The notes under the pieces: generated by a model | The model's database searches: none | What the model saw: only the letters and a program-made list of their open reading frames with translations | What the model was told of the DNA's origin: nothing | Shown: piece after piece, positions 36,401-48,900 of the stretch | Position numbering within the stretch: the first letter of the stretch is position 1 | Layout: each line of letters begins with the position of its first letter | Assembly (NCBI GenBank): GCA_037974665.1 | Contig: CM075764.1 | Coordinates: 85,988,825-86,052,824 of the forward strand | DNA length: 64,000 nt | Origin: Ehretia macrophylla | Taxonomy: Eukaryota > Streptophyta > Magnoliopsida > Boraginales > Ehretiaceae | Reading direction: 5' to 3' | Program-made: the position numbers and the translations under genes

Positions 36401-39400
36401 TCATTGAGTCCGTCTTATAACTTCAAGGGTTCATTTGTAATTTTTCAAATGCTGTCTGTTCATGGAGTCTCAGCTATTGCTTTATTAACCTTTAAACTTG
36501 TTCATATATGTCCATTCAAAAGCTCAAGAAGTTATTTAAGGCACCTAATTTGCTGATACAGTTGTAACAGTGCTGCAAAGAAGTCACATCTTATTCAAGT
36601 GCTGCAAACCGATTATCTGGTTAATTAATGTAGAAATCAGATAGAAAATCCGAACAAAATTGATAGAAAACATGTTTATGTGTGAAGATTGAAGAATATA
36701 CACATACTCTATGATGCTCTACAGATGCTCATATCAGTGTCAGTTTTACAAACAAGATCTTTAGGGAGACACATTATGTAGAATGAACATATTTAGTTTA
36801 ATTGGTAGCTCAAGGGAGACGCGCTGTATTGTCCGAGTACAGTGTTAAGTGAGCAAGGACCGCTGCATTGGTGCCCGGATGTAGTGATAAATGGGCAAGG
36901 GTTCTCGCAAGGATGGGGGCGAGTAAAAAAGCTAGTCCAAAATAAGAAAGTAAGACTAGGGACTTGGAATATCGGGAGTCTAACAAGGAAAGCTTATGGA
37001 GGTAGTTGATATTATGGAAAGAAGAAGGATTGACATACTATGCTTACAGGAAACAAAGTGGGTTGATGAGAAAGCTCGAGAGATTGAAAGGACAGGGTTT
37101 AAACTTTGGTACTCGTGTAAAGATAGGTCAAGAAATGGGGTAGGCATAGTTGTAAGTAAGGACCTAAATGAAGATGTAGTAAATGTCAATAGATGTGGGG
37201 ATAGGATAATGGCACTTAAGGTAGTATTAGGTGGAGAGACTTTAAATATTATTAGCGCTTATGCCCCTCAGGTCGGTTTAGGCACCCAAATTAAAGAGAA
37301 GTTTTGGGAGGACTTAGAAGGATTGGTGCACGGAGTACCACTAGGTGAAATGATTTTTATAGGAGAAGATTTGAATGGGCATGTAGGAAGGGACAACAAT
37401 GGTTACACGAGTGTGAACGGGTACAGCTATGGGGATAAAAATGATGAAGGTAAGACTGTACTAGACTTTTTCGTGGCATATGACCTAATTGTTACCAATA
37501 CCCTTTTTAAGAAGAGAGATGAGCACTTGGTCACATATAAGAATGGTTTTTCAAGAACACAAATAGATTTCTTTTTGGCAAGGAAGAAAGATCGCTTGGT
37601 TTGTAAGGATTGTAAGGTAATCCCAGGAGAAAGCCTAACTACCTAGCATAGATTGCTAGTTTTAGACATAAATGTTAAAAAGTGGACAAGGAAAAAAAGG
37701 TTTATAAGTGTTCGAGGATTAGATGGTGGAATCTAAAAGGAGAGAAACAGATAGTGTTTAAGTCAGAAGCTTTAAAAGAATCCGTATGGGAGACAAATGG
37801 AAACGCAAATGATATGTGGGAACAAATGTGAGAGGGTATAAAAAGGGTAGGAAAGGATATTCTAGGAGAATCTAAAGGTGTTGCACCAGCCCAAAAGGAG
37901 GCTTGGTGGTGGAGTAACGAAGTTCGAGATAAAGTTAAGGCCAAGAGAGAGTGTTACAAAGCTTGTCAAAAAGATTGTAATCATGAAAATTTAGAGAGAT
38001 ACAAAGTAGCAAAATAGGAGGCAAAGAAGGCCGTTAGCGAGGCTAAATCAAAAGCAAATGAGGAACTTTGTAGGCAACTTGATACAAAAGAAGGAGAAAA
38101 AGAGGTATTTAAGCTTGCAAAAGTTAGGGAAAGGAAAACTAGGGACCTAAATCAGGTGAAATGTATTAAAGATGAAGATGATAAGGTACTAGTCAAAGAA
38201 GATGAGATAAAGGAACGGTGGAAAAACTATTTTTACAAGCTTTTTAACGAGGGTCATTCTAGTAACATAAACTAGGGACAACTAAATAGATCAGAAGAGG
38301 AGTTAAACCGCACATTTTACCTGCGAATAGGAAGAGAAGAGATTAAGGGGGAACTCAAAAAGATGAACTTTGGAAAGGCTGTAGGTCCAGATGGTATCTC
38401 AATTGAAGTATGGAGGTGCATGGGCGATGAGGGTATAACATGGCTAACAAGGCTTTTTAAATTAATTTTGAGGAGTAAGAAAATGTCTGATGCCTGGCGG
38501 AAGAGTATCTTAGTTCCAATATACAAAAATAAAGAAGACATCCAGAATTGCGCCAAATACCGATGAATTAAATTAATGAGCCACACTATGAAACTTTAGG
38601 AAAGAGTGGTTGAAAGGAGAATAAAGAGAAATATAAGGGTGTTAGAAAATCAATTTTGGTTTTATGCCTGGGAAATCAACAATGGAAGCTATCTTTTTAT
38701 TAAGGAGGTTAATAGAACAATATCGAGGGAACCAGAAAGACTTGCACATGGTGTTTATTGAATTGGAGAAAGCATATGACCGAGTTCCTAAGGAAGTTAT
38801 GTGGAGAGTGTTAGAGAAAAAATGTGTGTGTAGCATACATTGAGGTGATAAAAGACATGTACGATGGAGCGATGACTAGCGTAAGGACAAGGGGATGAGG
38901 GTCTAGTCTTTTTGCGATTACAATAGGACTACATCAAGGATTTGCCTTGAGCCCATACCTTTTCGCACTAGTCATGGATGAACTTATTAGCCACATACAA
39001 GACGCAGTACCGTGGTGCATGTTATTTGTAAATGATATTGTTTTGATAAATGAGTCTAGAAAAGGTGTAAATACTAAGATAGAATTATGGAGATTAACTT
39101 TAGAATCTAAGGGTTTTAAGTTAAGCAGGTCAAAGACAGAGTATATGGAATGTATGTTTAGCAAAAATAAGTCAACAAATGAGATAGAAGTAAGATTAGA
39201 CTCAGAAAGAATACAAGAAAAAGAGAGTTTTAAATACTTGGGTTCTATGGTTCAACAAGATGGGGAAATTAATGCGAACTTTGATCACAGAATCAAAGCA
39301 GGATGGATAAAGTGGAGAAATGCGCCAGGAATCTTGTGTGATCAAAAAATACCACTTAAGCTAAAAGAGAAGTTCTATAAGATAGCCGTTAGACTTGCTA

Positions 39401-42400
39401 TGTTATATGGTTCGGAGTGTTGAGCGGTGAAATATCAACATGTTCATAAAATGTCAGTGGCTGAGATGAGAATGTTGAGATGGATGTGTGATAAAACTAG
39501 GAAGGACAAGATTAAGAACGAGGTGATACGTGAAAGAGTAGGAGTGGCCCCGATTGAGGATAAGATGAGGGAAAATTGTTTGAGATGGTTTGGCCATGTC
39601 AGAAGACGACCTGTTAGAAGGTGTGAAGGTTTAGAAATAGTACACCAGAAGAGGGGTAGTGGTAGACTTAAGGTGACTTGGACTTAGACAATTAGATAAG
39701 ACCTTGCGTGTATGGAGCTTATAGATGAGATGACTCTCGACAGGAACGCATGGCGTCGTATGTTCCATATAGCCGACCCTACTTAGTGGGACAAGGCTTA
39801 GTTTGATTTGGTTTGGTAGCTCAAGGGAGAGAAGTCTAGATGCTTCAGAGCTGAATTGTTGAAACAAAGGATCATTGAACAATATGGGCTAAAATGTTTT
39901 ATACTAAATCTAAGGTTCTCCTCACCTTGTAGACCAGATAGCTTTTGAGGGAAAATATCTTTTGTTTTCAACAACAGCGAATAGAATGATTTACCAGTAA
40001 ACCTCCCACTGCAATTTACAAGCCACTTCCATGAATCTTTATCTTCCCCTGGACCTGTAAACATGAATCTATAAAGCTTTCCAGCAATTTCTGAAAGGGT
40101 TCAATTTCCCAATCATGCAGCTGCCTTTGTAAAGCCACATCCCAGAAATCTATTGTGTTAGAAACCGGTTGTCTTGGCCTCACATCCTTGTTTATTCGCT
40201 GCAGTATAAAAAACCACACAAATTCCTCTTTAAAAGCAATGTCATCACACCAGATATCTAGCCAAAATCTCACCCTGTTACTGTTTCCGACCACAAACCC
40301 AATGAATTTACAGAATTCTGGCCAGACCATCATAACCCCCCTCCAAAGATCTGCATCATATGCATAGATTAGGTCCTTTGTTCGCCAATTGAACTCCTTA
40401 GAGCAGCCAATTTCCTAATAGTGCCTCTGGAAAACCCATATGTTGTTACCCCTAATCCACCATCTTTCACTGGGGGAGCCGGAGAACATTGTAGCAATCA
40501 CGCTTAGCAAAAGAACAATATAATAATAATAATAATTGTAGCAATAAGATGAACCTTCCACTCACCCTCGTAGCCCTTCCAGATAAATTTTCTTTAAAGT
40601 TGTTGAGCTTTTTTGGCAACTATAGCTGGGGTAATAAATAGGGACATAAAAGATCACTCATCAGAATCTGGAGTTTTCATCCTAAATCAATTGGTGTTGT
40701 GTAGAGTTGGTTCAAAATATTATAAGTTAGTTTATTTTTTTTATGATTTAAGGGAGGCTTAAATCTTACAACACATACCAAAAGATGTCAGTCACAATAA
40801 TTGATCTTTCAATCTCTCATACTCACAACCAGGGGTATACCACTAAACCAAAGGCATATTGGTTATAAGTTGGTGTTTGAATTTATGATTTTTTTCATTG
40901 AAGAAACATATATTCCAACACTATTCTCAAGTGTGTGAACTAGTGAAAACTAATAAATGAGAGCTGACATTGAGGGGAAAGAGTCAACCAAAATAAAATA
41001 GAATGAGTCACATGTAACAAATGGATGGGTCCACGTGGATGGATGTGACATGGACCAAAACCGGACTCTAGTACCATGTTAAAAATCATAAAATTTCATT
41101 TTAAAATCAATTGATATTAAGTAAAATAAAGTCACTTTATGTAAAATCTTTAGTCAACTTTATTTACTATCAATTAATTTTAAAATAGAATACCTTGATT
41201 CTTAATCATCACGAAAAACAGATCCTCAGAAAACGACTTTTGTTACTTCTGTCACATTTCATTAACAAGCCTATTACTTCCTCCTCTTTATTCGAAATGA
41301 ACATCTGATATTGTAGTAGTATTTGGGATCATTTCTGCGATCTCGTTTTCTTCTATTCGAAGTAGAGTTGGACAATGTACTCTGAATTCTTGTATTGTGT
41401 GCCAAGTTCTAGGCTCAAATAATTAAATGAGTGGACTCCTACCTTGCAACCTAAAATCCCTGCAAGGTCATCAATATCTTCCATCTGCCACATTTCGAAC
41501 TGGTATCAGCTTGCTATTCTGCACGATAATCTTTAGACCAAATAGTGCTTAAAACCATATCTGTACTCCTTTCTCTTATGTGAATCAATTGATTAGCACC
41601 AGGTTTTCATAAAATAAGTGTATCGTCATTGAAGAGCAGATGTGAAAGTCTCTTTCCCTCCTCCCTTCTCACTTTTGCTTCAAACCTTTGAGATCTTCCT
41701 GAGCTGCTTTTTCCATTAACTTGCTCAAAGCACCCATAAGTATTATAAATAGGAAGGGTGACAAGGGGTCACCCTGCCTTAAATCCCTTCAACTGCTGAG
41801 ACAACCTGATGGGGTTTGGTTAATGAGAATGGAATCCCTAACAGTTGATATACAGAAGCTCACCCATCCTTTCCCTTTAGTGCCAAAACCCATTCTTCCC
41901 AACAAATGGAGAAGAAACAACTAGTTCACATGTTCATGTGCTTTCTCAATGTTACTTTGCTTCCCCCAACAAAAGAGTTTTGAGGTTCTAAAATAATGTC
42001 TGAAAAATTTCAACCTACCAATCAATAGCTTAGCTATTATTCTACAAGCACTCCCCACCAAATTTATAGGTCCGAAGTCTCATACGTTAGGAGTTCCTTC
42101 TTCCTTTGGAATAAGGGCTATGAATGATGGACAGCAGACATGATATCCTCTTTAACATTGCCCAGCAATGTAGGGAAAATGCCATTGCAAATCCGTGATA
42201 ACTATGAACTACTTCAAACACTTTCTCTTTGCCAAAACCTTTCTCCTCGTCTTCTTTACTTTCTTCTGATATTGTTGCAAACTGTCTCTCCTTCGTGACT
42301 GGTCTCCATTCAGCCCCCTCCTGGTACAGCTTTTGATAAAAACTAACAATCCCTTCTCTGATTTCTTCTTCGTCACCATTACCTGGCCATCAATCATCAT

Positions 42401-45400
42401 TCATTGGATAAAGTTTGATCTCCTATAATTAGGCATGCAGTGAAAAATTTTCATTTGATTATCTCCTTCTTTTAACCAAATAACTCTTGATTTATGTTGC
42501 CAACTGGTTATGAAAGTCACTGCTCTTTGCCAAATTTTAACCTTCAACTCCTCCCTCAAAATCTTTCTTCTTCATTGAAGCCCTTAGCTTTCTTATTACT
42601 ATCAAGCTGTCTTAGTTCTTCCCTCAAGCAACCTGCTTTAACTATTACTCTTCCGAATTCTTCTTTATTCCAATGGTCCCAGCCACTTTTTTAGCAATTG
42701 CAACTTCTTAGGAAGCCTATAGGTTGGATTACCTCACACTTGATAGCTGTTCCACCAGTTACTGATTTGATACTTACAGTTCTAGCTTGCAACCACTGTT
42801 TTCAAATGTAGGGGAATCTTTCCTCTTCTCAGCCAAACCACCCCCACCCCAATTAACATGATAGGAATGTGGTTTGGAACAATCTTGGGAGGGCCATTTG
42901 GGCGGAACTTGGATAAACATCCGACCACCGTGCTGATATGACTATATGGTCAATGTGTGACATGGAGGGTAAATCTCCAGGGCCTGGCCAAGTATATTTG
43001 CCCCCAGTAAAGGAATGTCCATCAGTTCCAGCTGTTTGAAGTTTGAAAACTCAATCTTTGCAGCTGAAAAAGAATGACAGTCTATTATCTCTTCTGGAAA
43101 CTGAAGAGTGTTGCAATCCCTAGCCAGTACCCATGGAATATCATTATCTTCTACATAAGAAGTGGATTCTCTCTGAAAATGAATTTTAGATGAGTTACCA
43201 TTTGGGCCATATTCCCCTGTGAAAAGTCATTTAATGCCACCATAGACAAATGTAAATTTACAGGAAATTCAACGAGCTCCTATCTTGACATCCTCCTTTC
43301 TGATATATGTACTTTCACAAAATAAAAGATTCCCCCAGTTGCCCCCTTGCTGGCGAGTATTTGAGCTCGCCCATCAACTTTTGCGAATGGATTCACCACT
43401 TGAAGAGTAATTTCCTCCATAATAGTTTCTTGAAGACAAGTAATATTTGCATTGCAGTTACAGTTACACAACCTCGCTGTTATTACTGCACACTTGTCTG
43501 GATCATTCATTCCACCAACATTCGGAGATACATTTTTTAGCTCCATCATACTCTGTCTGCAATTTTGTTTGTACGTCTTCCCTCGCCGGCCACCTCTTCC
43601 TCATTATTGGTATCATATTCAGTGCTTACCAGCTTCTTCAATCTCCTTTCACGTTTTGTCGATGGCTTGCAACAGTCTTCTTCTTTTCATCATCACTACT
43701 ACTTCCCTCGGCTGATTTTTGATATCCAGCAACAGCTACAGAACTCTTCCTTCAAAGCCTTGGAGCAATTTCAACATAAGACTTGAAACTGGTCTCTGCT
43801 TTCTCCTCCTCCACTAAAACTATCCTGATGATATTAGCAATCCGCTGCCATCCTCTGCCTTTTGTCTCTGGTACTCTGATTGAGGTCACTCTTCCAGGCT
43901 CTTCCAGCTCACCACCACATGCCTTCCTTGGCTGTTCTCAATTATTATCACTGTCACTGTTTGCCTCGCTAGCGAATCTCTTCAGTTTCTGAGAGCTCAG
44001 GATGGACCTGGTTTCCTACAAATCCACTCCGAACTTTTCCGCTCTAGGCTGATAGTGCTCACCCTACATCTATCTTCCTCATTGTACTAAACCGTGTCTC
44101 AGATCTTCCTACAATCTCCACTTGATCAAAAATTTTCCAGGCAACATGGAAACTGCTTCTGCACTCCCTCACGTGTCAAAGATGACTTCATTCTATGGGA
44201 GGCATATAATGTCCAGGTACAATGTTATATTCTACCAATCAGACTAGGTGAAATGGGAAGGAGATCAAAGTTGGAGAAAAGTCTGATCTGGAAATGTGCA
44301 CGGGGTTGATCAAGATCATCCGTGGATTAGAAATTATAAATTTGCAGTTTGGAGCAAAGAGCTTCCCAAAAATCTTTTTGGAGATTACTGGATTTGAGAA
44401 TCCATTGCTAGAGCATTGCAGTAACCTGGGAGAGAAAATGAACAAGAACACAATGAATTTATGTTTCTGTGGTTGAATTTATAGACACCTCAACAGAGTT
44501 TTCACCTCGGATACTTATGCTTGAGTAATGGCCTGACTTATCAACAATGTTGAGAGAAGAAATCCTAGCTTGTTATTTAAGTTCCCAAGCTTTCTCATTG
44601 AAGTTAACCCTTTCATATGCAAATTACTGTTTCACTTATTGATTCGTCAGTTCACCCTTCCTGGCCCCTTATTTTCTTGATTGTAGTTGTAGCTGCAGCT
44701 TCTATTGGCTTGTTTTCATCATATTGATGCCTTCATAACAAGTATGTTCAACTGAGTTTCTTTCTGAAGCTGGAATAGTAGCTTTCGATTTAGAGAGATC
44801 TTCATGGGTCCCAATATCTGTTGAAATAATTTTTTTGGAAAAATATTTATAAATTATAGTGGTGTTTGTTGGTTAAGAGTCTTCAAATGGTGAGGTTAAG
44901 AAAGGTTTAGAACACTTGCTCATTGAGGTTTTCTTTGACGAGAGGGAGATATACCTGGAGGTATGACATTACCTTCAAGTGCTCAGTACCACGACAGTTA
45001 CAATTTGCTCGTTGGCTAATTTATAAGCTTTTTAATGCAGTGTACCAATCTTAAATAGTTTGGTTTTACACTGTTTCCATGGCGTGAATTTCTTGATGTG
45101 GATCCTCCATTAAAAGCTTTTAATGGAGTTCCATGAGAGTTTAGTGCTTCCGAAGTTATCCAAATGTGAAATTAGCTAGCACAAAAATGATTAGTGTAAG
45201 TAAACTTATCAGAAGATCATTAGACTGCATCACGCGTTGGCATTTGAAGGAAATACACATTACTTCGAAATAAAATCTTAACATGTTCACAGTGATTTAC
45301 GATTTTCACTTTATACAATAAGTGGTTCTTAAGAGAGAATATCTGTGGTGGTTAAGTGGTAAGGACTAGTCTTCATCTCTCAACCTATGTTTGCGAGTTG

Positions 45401-45980
45401 ATCTTTTCATTTTTGTTGTCTTGCTCTTGGGTCATTTTCATGATGATAATCTACAAGTTAATTGTTCATTTGGTGGCTGTTATACCTCAAGCTCTACGTT
45501 TACCTGTATTAGTTCATGATATTAGTCTCCTCTTAGTAATTATCCCCGATTCTTTTTCAGGCATTGGAAAAATCCAAGTATGAACAATCACTCGAGTCTG
45601 TGAGACGCTTCATTGCTATTGCAGAGAAAGAACTAGAATTGTACTACAGACATGTTGCTCTTTATGGCGACCCAGATGATCGGAACCCTCACACTGTCTT
45701 TGATGATTCAAGAAGGAAAAGAGAGCCAAAAAGGCTTAAAGACACTTGTTCAGATACTGATGAATATTCTCAAGTTCTTCCAGAGAGAGAAGCTGGTTTG
45801 ACATGCCATGAGGTGTCAGAGTTTCTTGATTCTGATAAGGACAAAGACCAGACTACAAGTGGATTAGTATGCACGAGCGATGACTTGGACTCTTGTGATG
45901 AAGAGACATACGAGGAGTTTGCTAGCACGCAAGAAAATGTCACTGCCGTGTTAGGTTCAAATGCAGTACATCGAAGTTAA
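33447..45980 (+). CDS. CRM-domain RNA-binding protein, organelle-targeted, 421 aa, four exons
   Basis: Exons are 33447-33523, 33648-34014, 34763-35164 and 45561-45980, all with GT..AG introns, joining in frame to 1266 bases. ATG at 33447 is chosen because only that frame matches exon 2: AG plus G makes Arg before [16 protein letters not shown]. Exon 1 gives an Arg/Ser/Leu-rich N-terminus ([18 protein letters not shown]), a likely plastid or mitochondrial transit peptide. Exon 2 is strongly basic ([20 protein letters not shown]). Exon 3 holds a single CRM (YhbY-like) domain at about residues 170-265, with the GxxG loop in [10 protein letters not shown], then [12 protein letters not shown] and [12 protein letters not shown]. 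Exon 4 has [15 protein letters not shown] and an acidic tail. It closely resembles the Arabidopsis At3g25440 type. CRM proteins bind RNA and act in organelle group II intron splicing or ribosome maturation. The specific target is unknown. Confidence 0.93.
35165..36801. other. CRM gene intron 3, 5' part
   Basis: Non-coding intron sequence between the GTGAGT donor and the RTE insertion. Short frames here have no known motif. The full intron runs 35165-45560. Confidence 0.5.
36802..36819 (+). repeat. Target-site duplication of the RTE LINE, left copy
   Basis: ttggtagctcaagggaga occurs here and again at 39813-39830, exactly bracketing the LINE. An 18-base perfect match indicates target-primed reverse transcription. 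Confidence 0.85.
36996..37646 (+). pseudogene. RTE LINE endonuclease domain
   Basis: A 216-codon frame with apurinic-endonuclease-like motifs: [10 protein letters not shown] with the metal-binding Glu, [30 protein letters not shown] and [15 protein letters not shown]. It resembles the plant 'craniofacial development protein 2-like' annotations, which are RTE endonucleases. The usual GDLNGHVG reads EDLNGHVG here. The enzyme nicks target DNA to prime reverse transcription. Confidence 0.85.
38340..39687 (+). pseudogene. RTE LINE reverse transcriptase, shifted and active-site altered
   Basis: The first part has [20 protein letters not shown] and a [15 protein letters not shown] block (38363-38566). 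After shifts, the later part has [19 protein letters not shown], then the active site as FVNDIVL where FADD is usual: the first catalytic Asp is Asn (39031-39033). TGA at 39421-39423 replaces the Trp of SECWAVK. The C-terminal region [26 protein letters not shown] ends at 39687. The copy is inactive. Confidence 0.85.
39813..39830 (+). repeat. Target-site duplication of the RTE LINE, right copy
   Basis: Identical 18-base partner of 36802-36819. Confidence 0.85.
39850..43560 (-). mobile_element. L1-type LINE ORF2 fragment, antisense in the CRM intron
   Basis: Read on the minus strand, 43549-43280 gives the endonuclease start ([26 protein letters not shown]). Around 42100-42030 it gives [18 protein letters not shown], and near 41790-41710 [18 protein letters not shown], both reverse-transcriptase motifs. 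40333-39900 gives the region after RT ([36 protein letters not shown]). Frames are heavily broken. The 3' end and A-tail are missing, with homology fading near 39900. ORF1 was not identified. It is opposite in strand to the host gene and to the adjacent RTE element. Confidence 0.8.
43561..45560. other. CRM gene intron 3, 3' part
   Basis: 43561-44450 could hold the decayed ORF1 of the antisense LINE, but I could not identify a zinc knuckle or DUF4283 motif. The rest is ordinary intron up to the pyrimidine-rich acceptor tctttttcag at 45551-45560. Confidence 0.4.
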
Positions 45981-48900
45981 GAAAATCCTGAAAATGAAGA
46001 ATTTTTATGAAGAAAAGATGATTTACCTTAAATTTTACGGAGGAAATGTTTCTATGCTTCTATATGTAGATAGGCTTGCTAAGTTTTCCATTGGTAAAAG
46101 CCAGTGGTGAACCATACACTAGAAAACATTTCGCGGTATATGCAGGATCCTGGAGTAGGTAAAAAAAATCTGTACAAGAACTAGTGATTAGTAGAGAAAG
46201 AACTTACAAAAGCAAAATGGCTATTGTTGTGATGCTGTCACTTGTTATTGATTTTCCATCTTGTGGTCTTGCTACTCTCACTTGTAAATGTTGTTGCTGG
46301 TGCTATTGTCGTTTTGAAGACTTAGGATGAGAGAATCTTCTAATATGAGGGTGAGTGATTGGTAAAGTCATTAAACTTGGTCATTCTGATCAAGTTTGTT
46401 ACTACTAAAAGGGGTTTTAGTGAGATTCCGCCTGTCAGTTGGGAGAATAAGGTTCGAATCTCATGAGGGGAGAGGTGAAAGAAAGGAAGGGGTTTGAGTA
46501 GTTCTTGGTAAATTACAAATGAGGCTTCATGCTATTGTCGCATACAATTCATATGCATTCATCTACCAATTCATCAAGTTGATTCGGATTTGCTTGTAAC
46601 ATATAACGTTAAGAAGAAGATCTAATAGTCTTGGATTTGTTCATATTATCTATCACAAATGTATAATCTATTCAGGACTAAGGAAATCCAAGTTCGTCTT
46701 TATTAGTATGGTCAAACCTCAAAAGTTGAAGCAATTGAAATTTGTCTAGTCTCATGTCCAGTAGTGTGTCATGGATCTTAGCATAAAGCCAGATAAGTTC
46801 ACAATATGATGATTATTTCTTTTATAATATGTGCAGAATCATGGAAGAAAATCTGGTCAATAGTGCAAGTCTGCACTTGGATTATTTGCTTTGAAGTTAA
46901 GGGTCAATTGAAATCATAGTTCACAACAAAAAAGAAAACGAAAAAAAAAAAAGAACGAAGGAAGAGTGAAAAAGAGAGAAAGTTCAATGATTTGAAATCC
47001 ATTGTAAGCAAGTTAGCCAGCCAAAGAGCTAGAAAAGATTTGGAATTATAAGCTTGAGAGCCCAGCTCATCAATTGTCTTTCAACATAGATGGGCCATTA
47101 TGCTTCACTCGTTTCAGTAAAATGAGAAAAAGAAATATATGTATATATCGAATCCAAATAAAATCAAACTTTATACAATTAAGTGCGAAAAAGTAAAAAA
47201 GCGATGATTCTAAACATTCTACTATATACTAGAACGTTTTTGTGAATGGTATTGTCTTCACTTTTTCAAGTAGGAATCATCTCTCAAGTAGCGCTATTTG
47301 ATTGAAATAGTGTGGCACTGACAACACTATTCATATTAGCTTTAAGAAAGAGAAATATATGGAAGGACGATTTTTCTAGGATAGAAAATTTTGCGATATT
47401 GAGTCTTTAGATATTTTGCAATAAATAAGGTTTTCTGGAAAAATTTGAAGCATTAACTATTTTAGAAACATTTTCTTAACCTTCTGAATCTTTGAAATAT
47501 ATATTCTCCTATTTTGCCAATCTTCAAAATTTTCTCTTCTTCACATTGATATTATAATCACAACTTATGGTTATAGTAGCTTAACTATTCTACAAACATT
47601 TTTCGAAACCTTTCTGAATCTTTGAATTATATTCTCATTTTGGCAATCATCTTTCTTCTTTGTGAACTTCTCATCTCTCATCTATAAATGTTGAATATAA
47701 TAAATGACTACAACAAAATCTTCTTTAATAACTTAAACTTTGAGATAAGTTGATAACTTAATATGGACGTTTCAAAACTTAGGTATCAAAAAATTATAAA
47801 TTTAAAAATTACCGTCACTCATTTATAAAATTATATTCACGTATAAGGCTCACTAAAAGAAAACTTTCAAATTTATGAGCACTTGCTCAAAACAAACCAT
47901 CTCTATCCATCAACATATAGATGCTTGTCTATATAGATATGCATAACCTTATTCAATTTCCATGTACCATTATATTACTTTTTTCAAAGCTTCAAGCCAT
48001 TGTTCTTTTTTCAACCTCAATTGTCATTTTTATGCTATTTTATCTTCATGAACTAGACTCCAAACCAAACTTATTATATATTCTCGTTTGGGTGTCTTTT
48101 TTTGATATCAACCACACCACCATAATAATTCCTTTTTCTTGACGTTCACCCTTTGATTCTCTGCGTGTTCCAAAGGAGCACGGATTTGTGTGCCTAAATC
48201 ACGTGCTCCAAACTCTTCTCCCCACAAATCTAAACCGATGATGAGTCAATTTTTTACATAATTGATAGGACTTACTCGTATGAGTTCCACAAATATATGA
48301 GAGATTGATATCCGTCCGAATTAATTGAAGGGTTTTCTGTATTATAAATATTACGCTACCCAAATTGGCCTTAGATTATTATTTATTGGACGTGCTAATA
48401 TTGTAGCTTGTATACAAAGAAAAGTGGATGAGCTAGTTGATGGAGTAGGTAGGCATGTGCGACGAGGGGAAAGATGATCGGCTAATGGAGAATGTCTAGT
48501 AGCTCTCAATTGGAAAGGTCGATAGTTATAGTCCATGAGGGTGGATGTGACAGGTGCCCTTCCAAGACGGAATTTTCTCCAGTGTGGAAAGTAGTTTGTG
48601 GGGTTCACTTTTTTATCTCACAATTGTACTGTGCGGTTTCTGCACAGGAGAAGAACTCTTTCAAGACACCTGAATCTCTCTAAAGGCTTGGTTTGTTTGT
48701 GGTAAAGTTTTTTTCCAAAAAAAATATATTTTTTGATTTTTTATTATTTTGTAATATTGTAAAATTAATCAATTGAAATTTTTTTCAGTGAATGTAAAAA
48801 AATTAATTATGATGAATGTGAAATATTTTATGATATGATAAAAATATTTTTCACTTCAAATTTCACCTCACCCCACCCGTCACCCTATCCCCTTGGTCAC

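Larger units (their letters stand above)
36820..39812 (+). mobile_element. RTE-type LINE, near full length, coding frame broken
   Basis: 2993 bases between 18-bp target-site duplications, inserted in the sense direction in intron 3 of the CRM gene. The 5' leader (cgcgctgtattgtccgagta) precedes an endonuclease, a reverse transcriptase and a short 3' tail without a long poly-A, ending tttgatttggt. These are RTE-clade traits. Several stops and shifts disrupt the frame between 37647 and 38947. Confidence 0.85.

Noticed and set aside
48351-48683. Overlapping frames of 85 and 63 codons on opposite strands
   Set aside because: There is no family resemblance, the region overlaps a diverged repeat, and no splice partners are visible.
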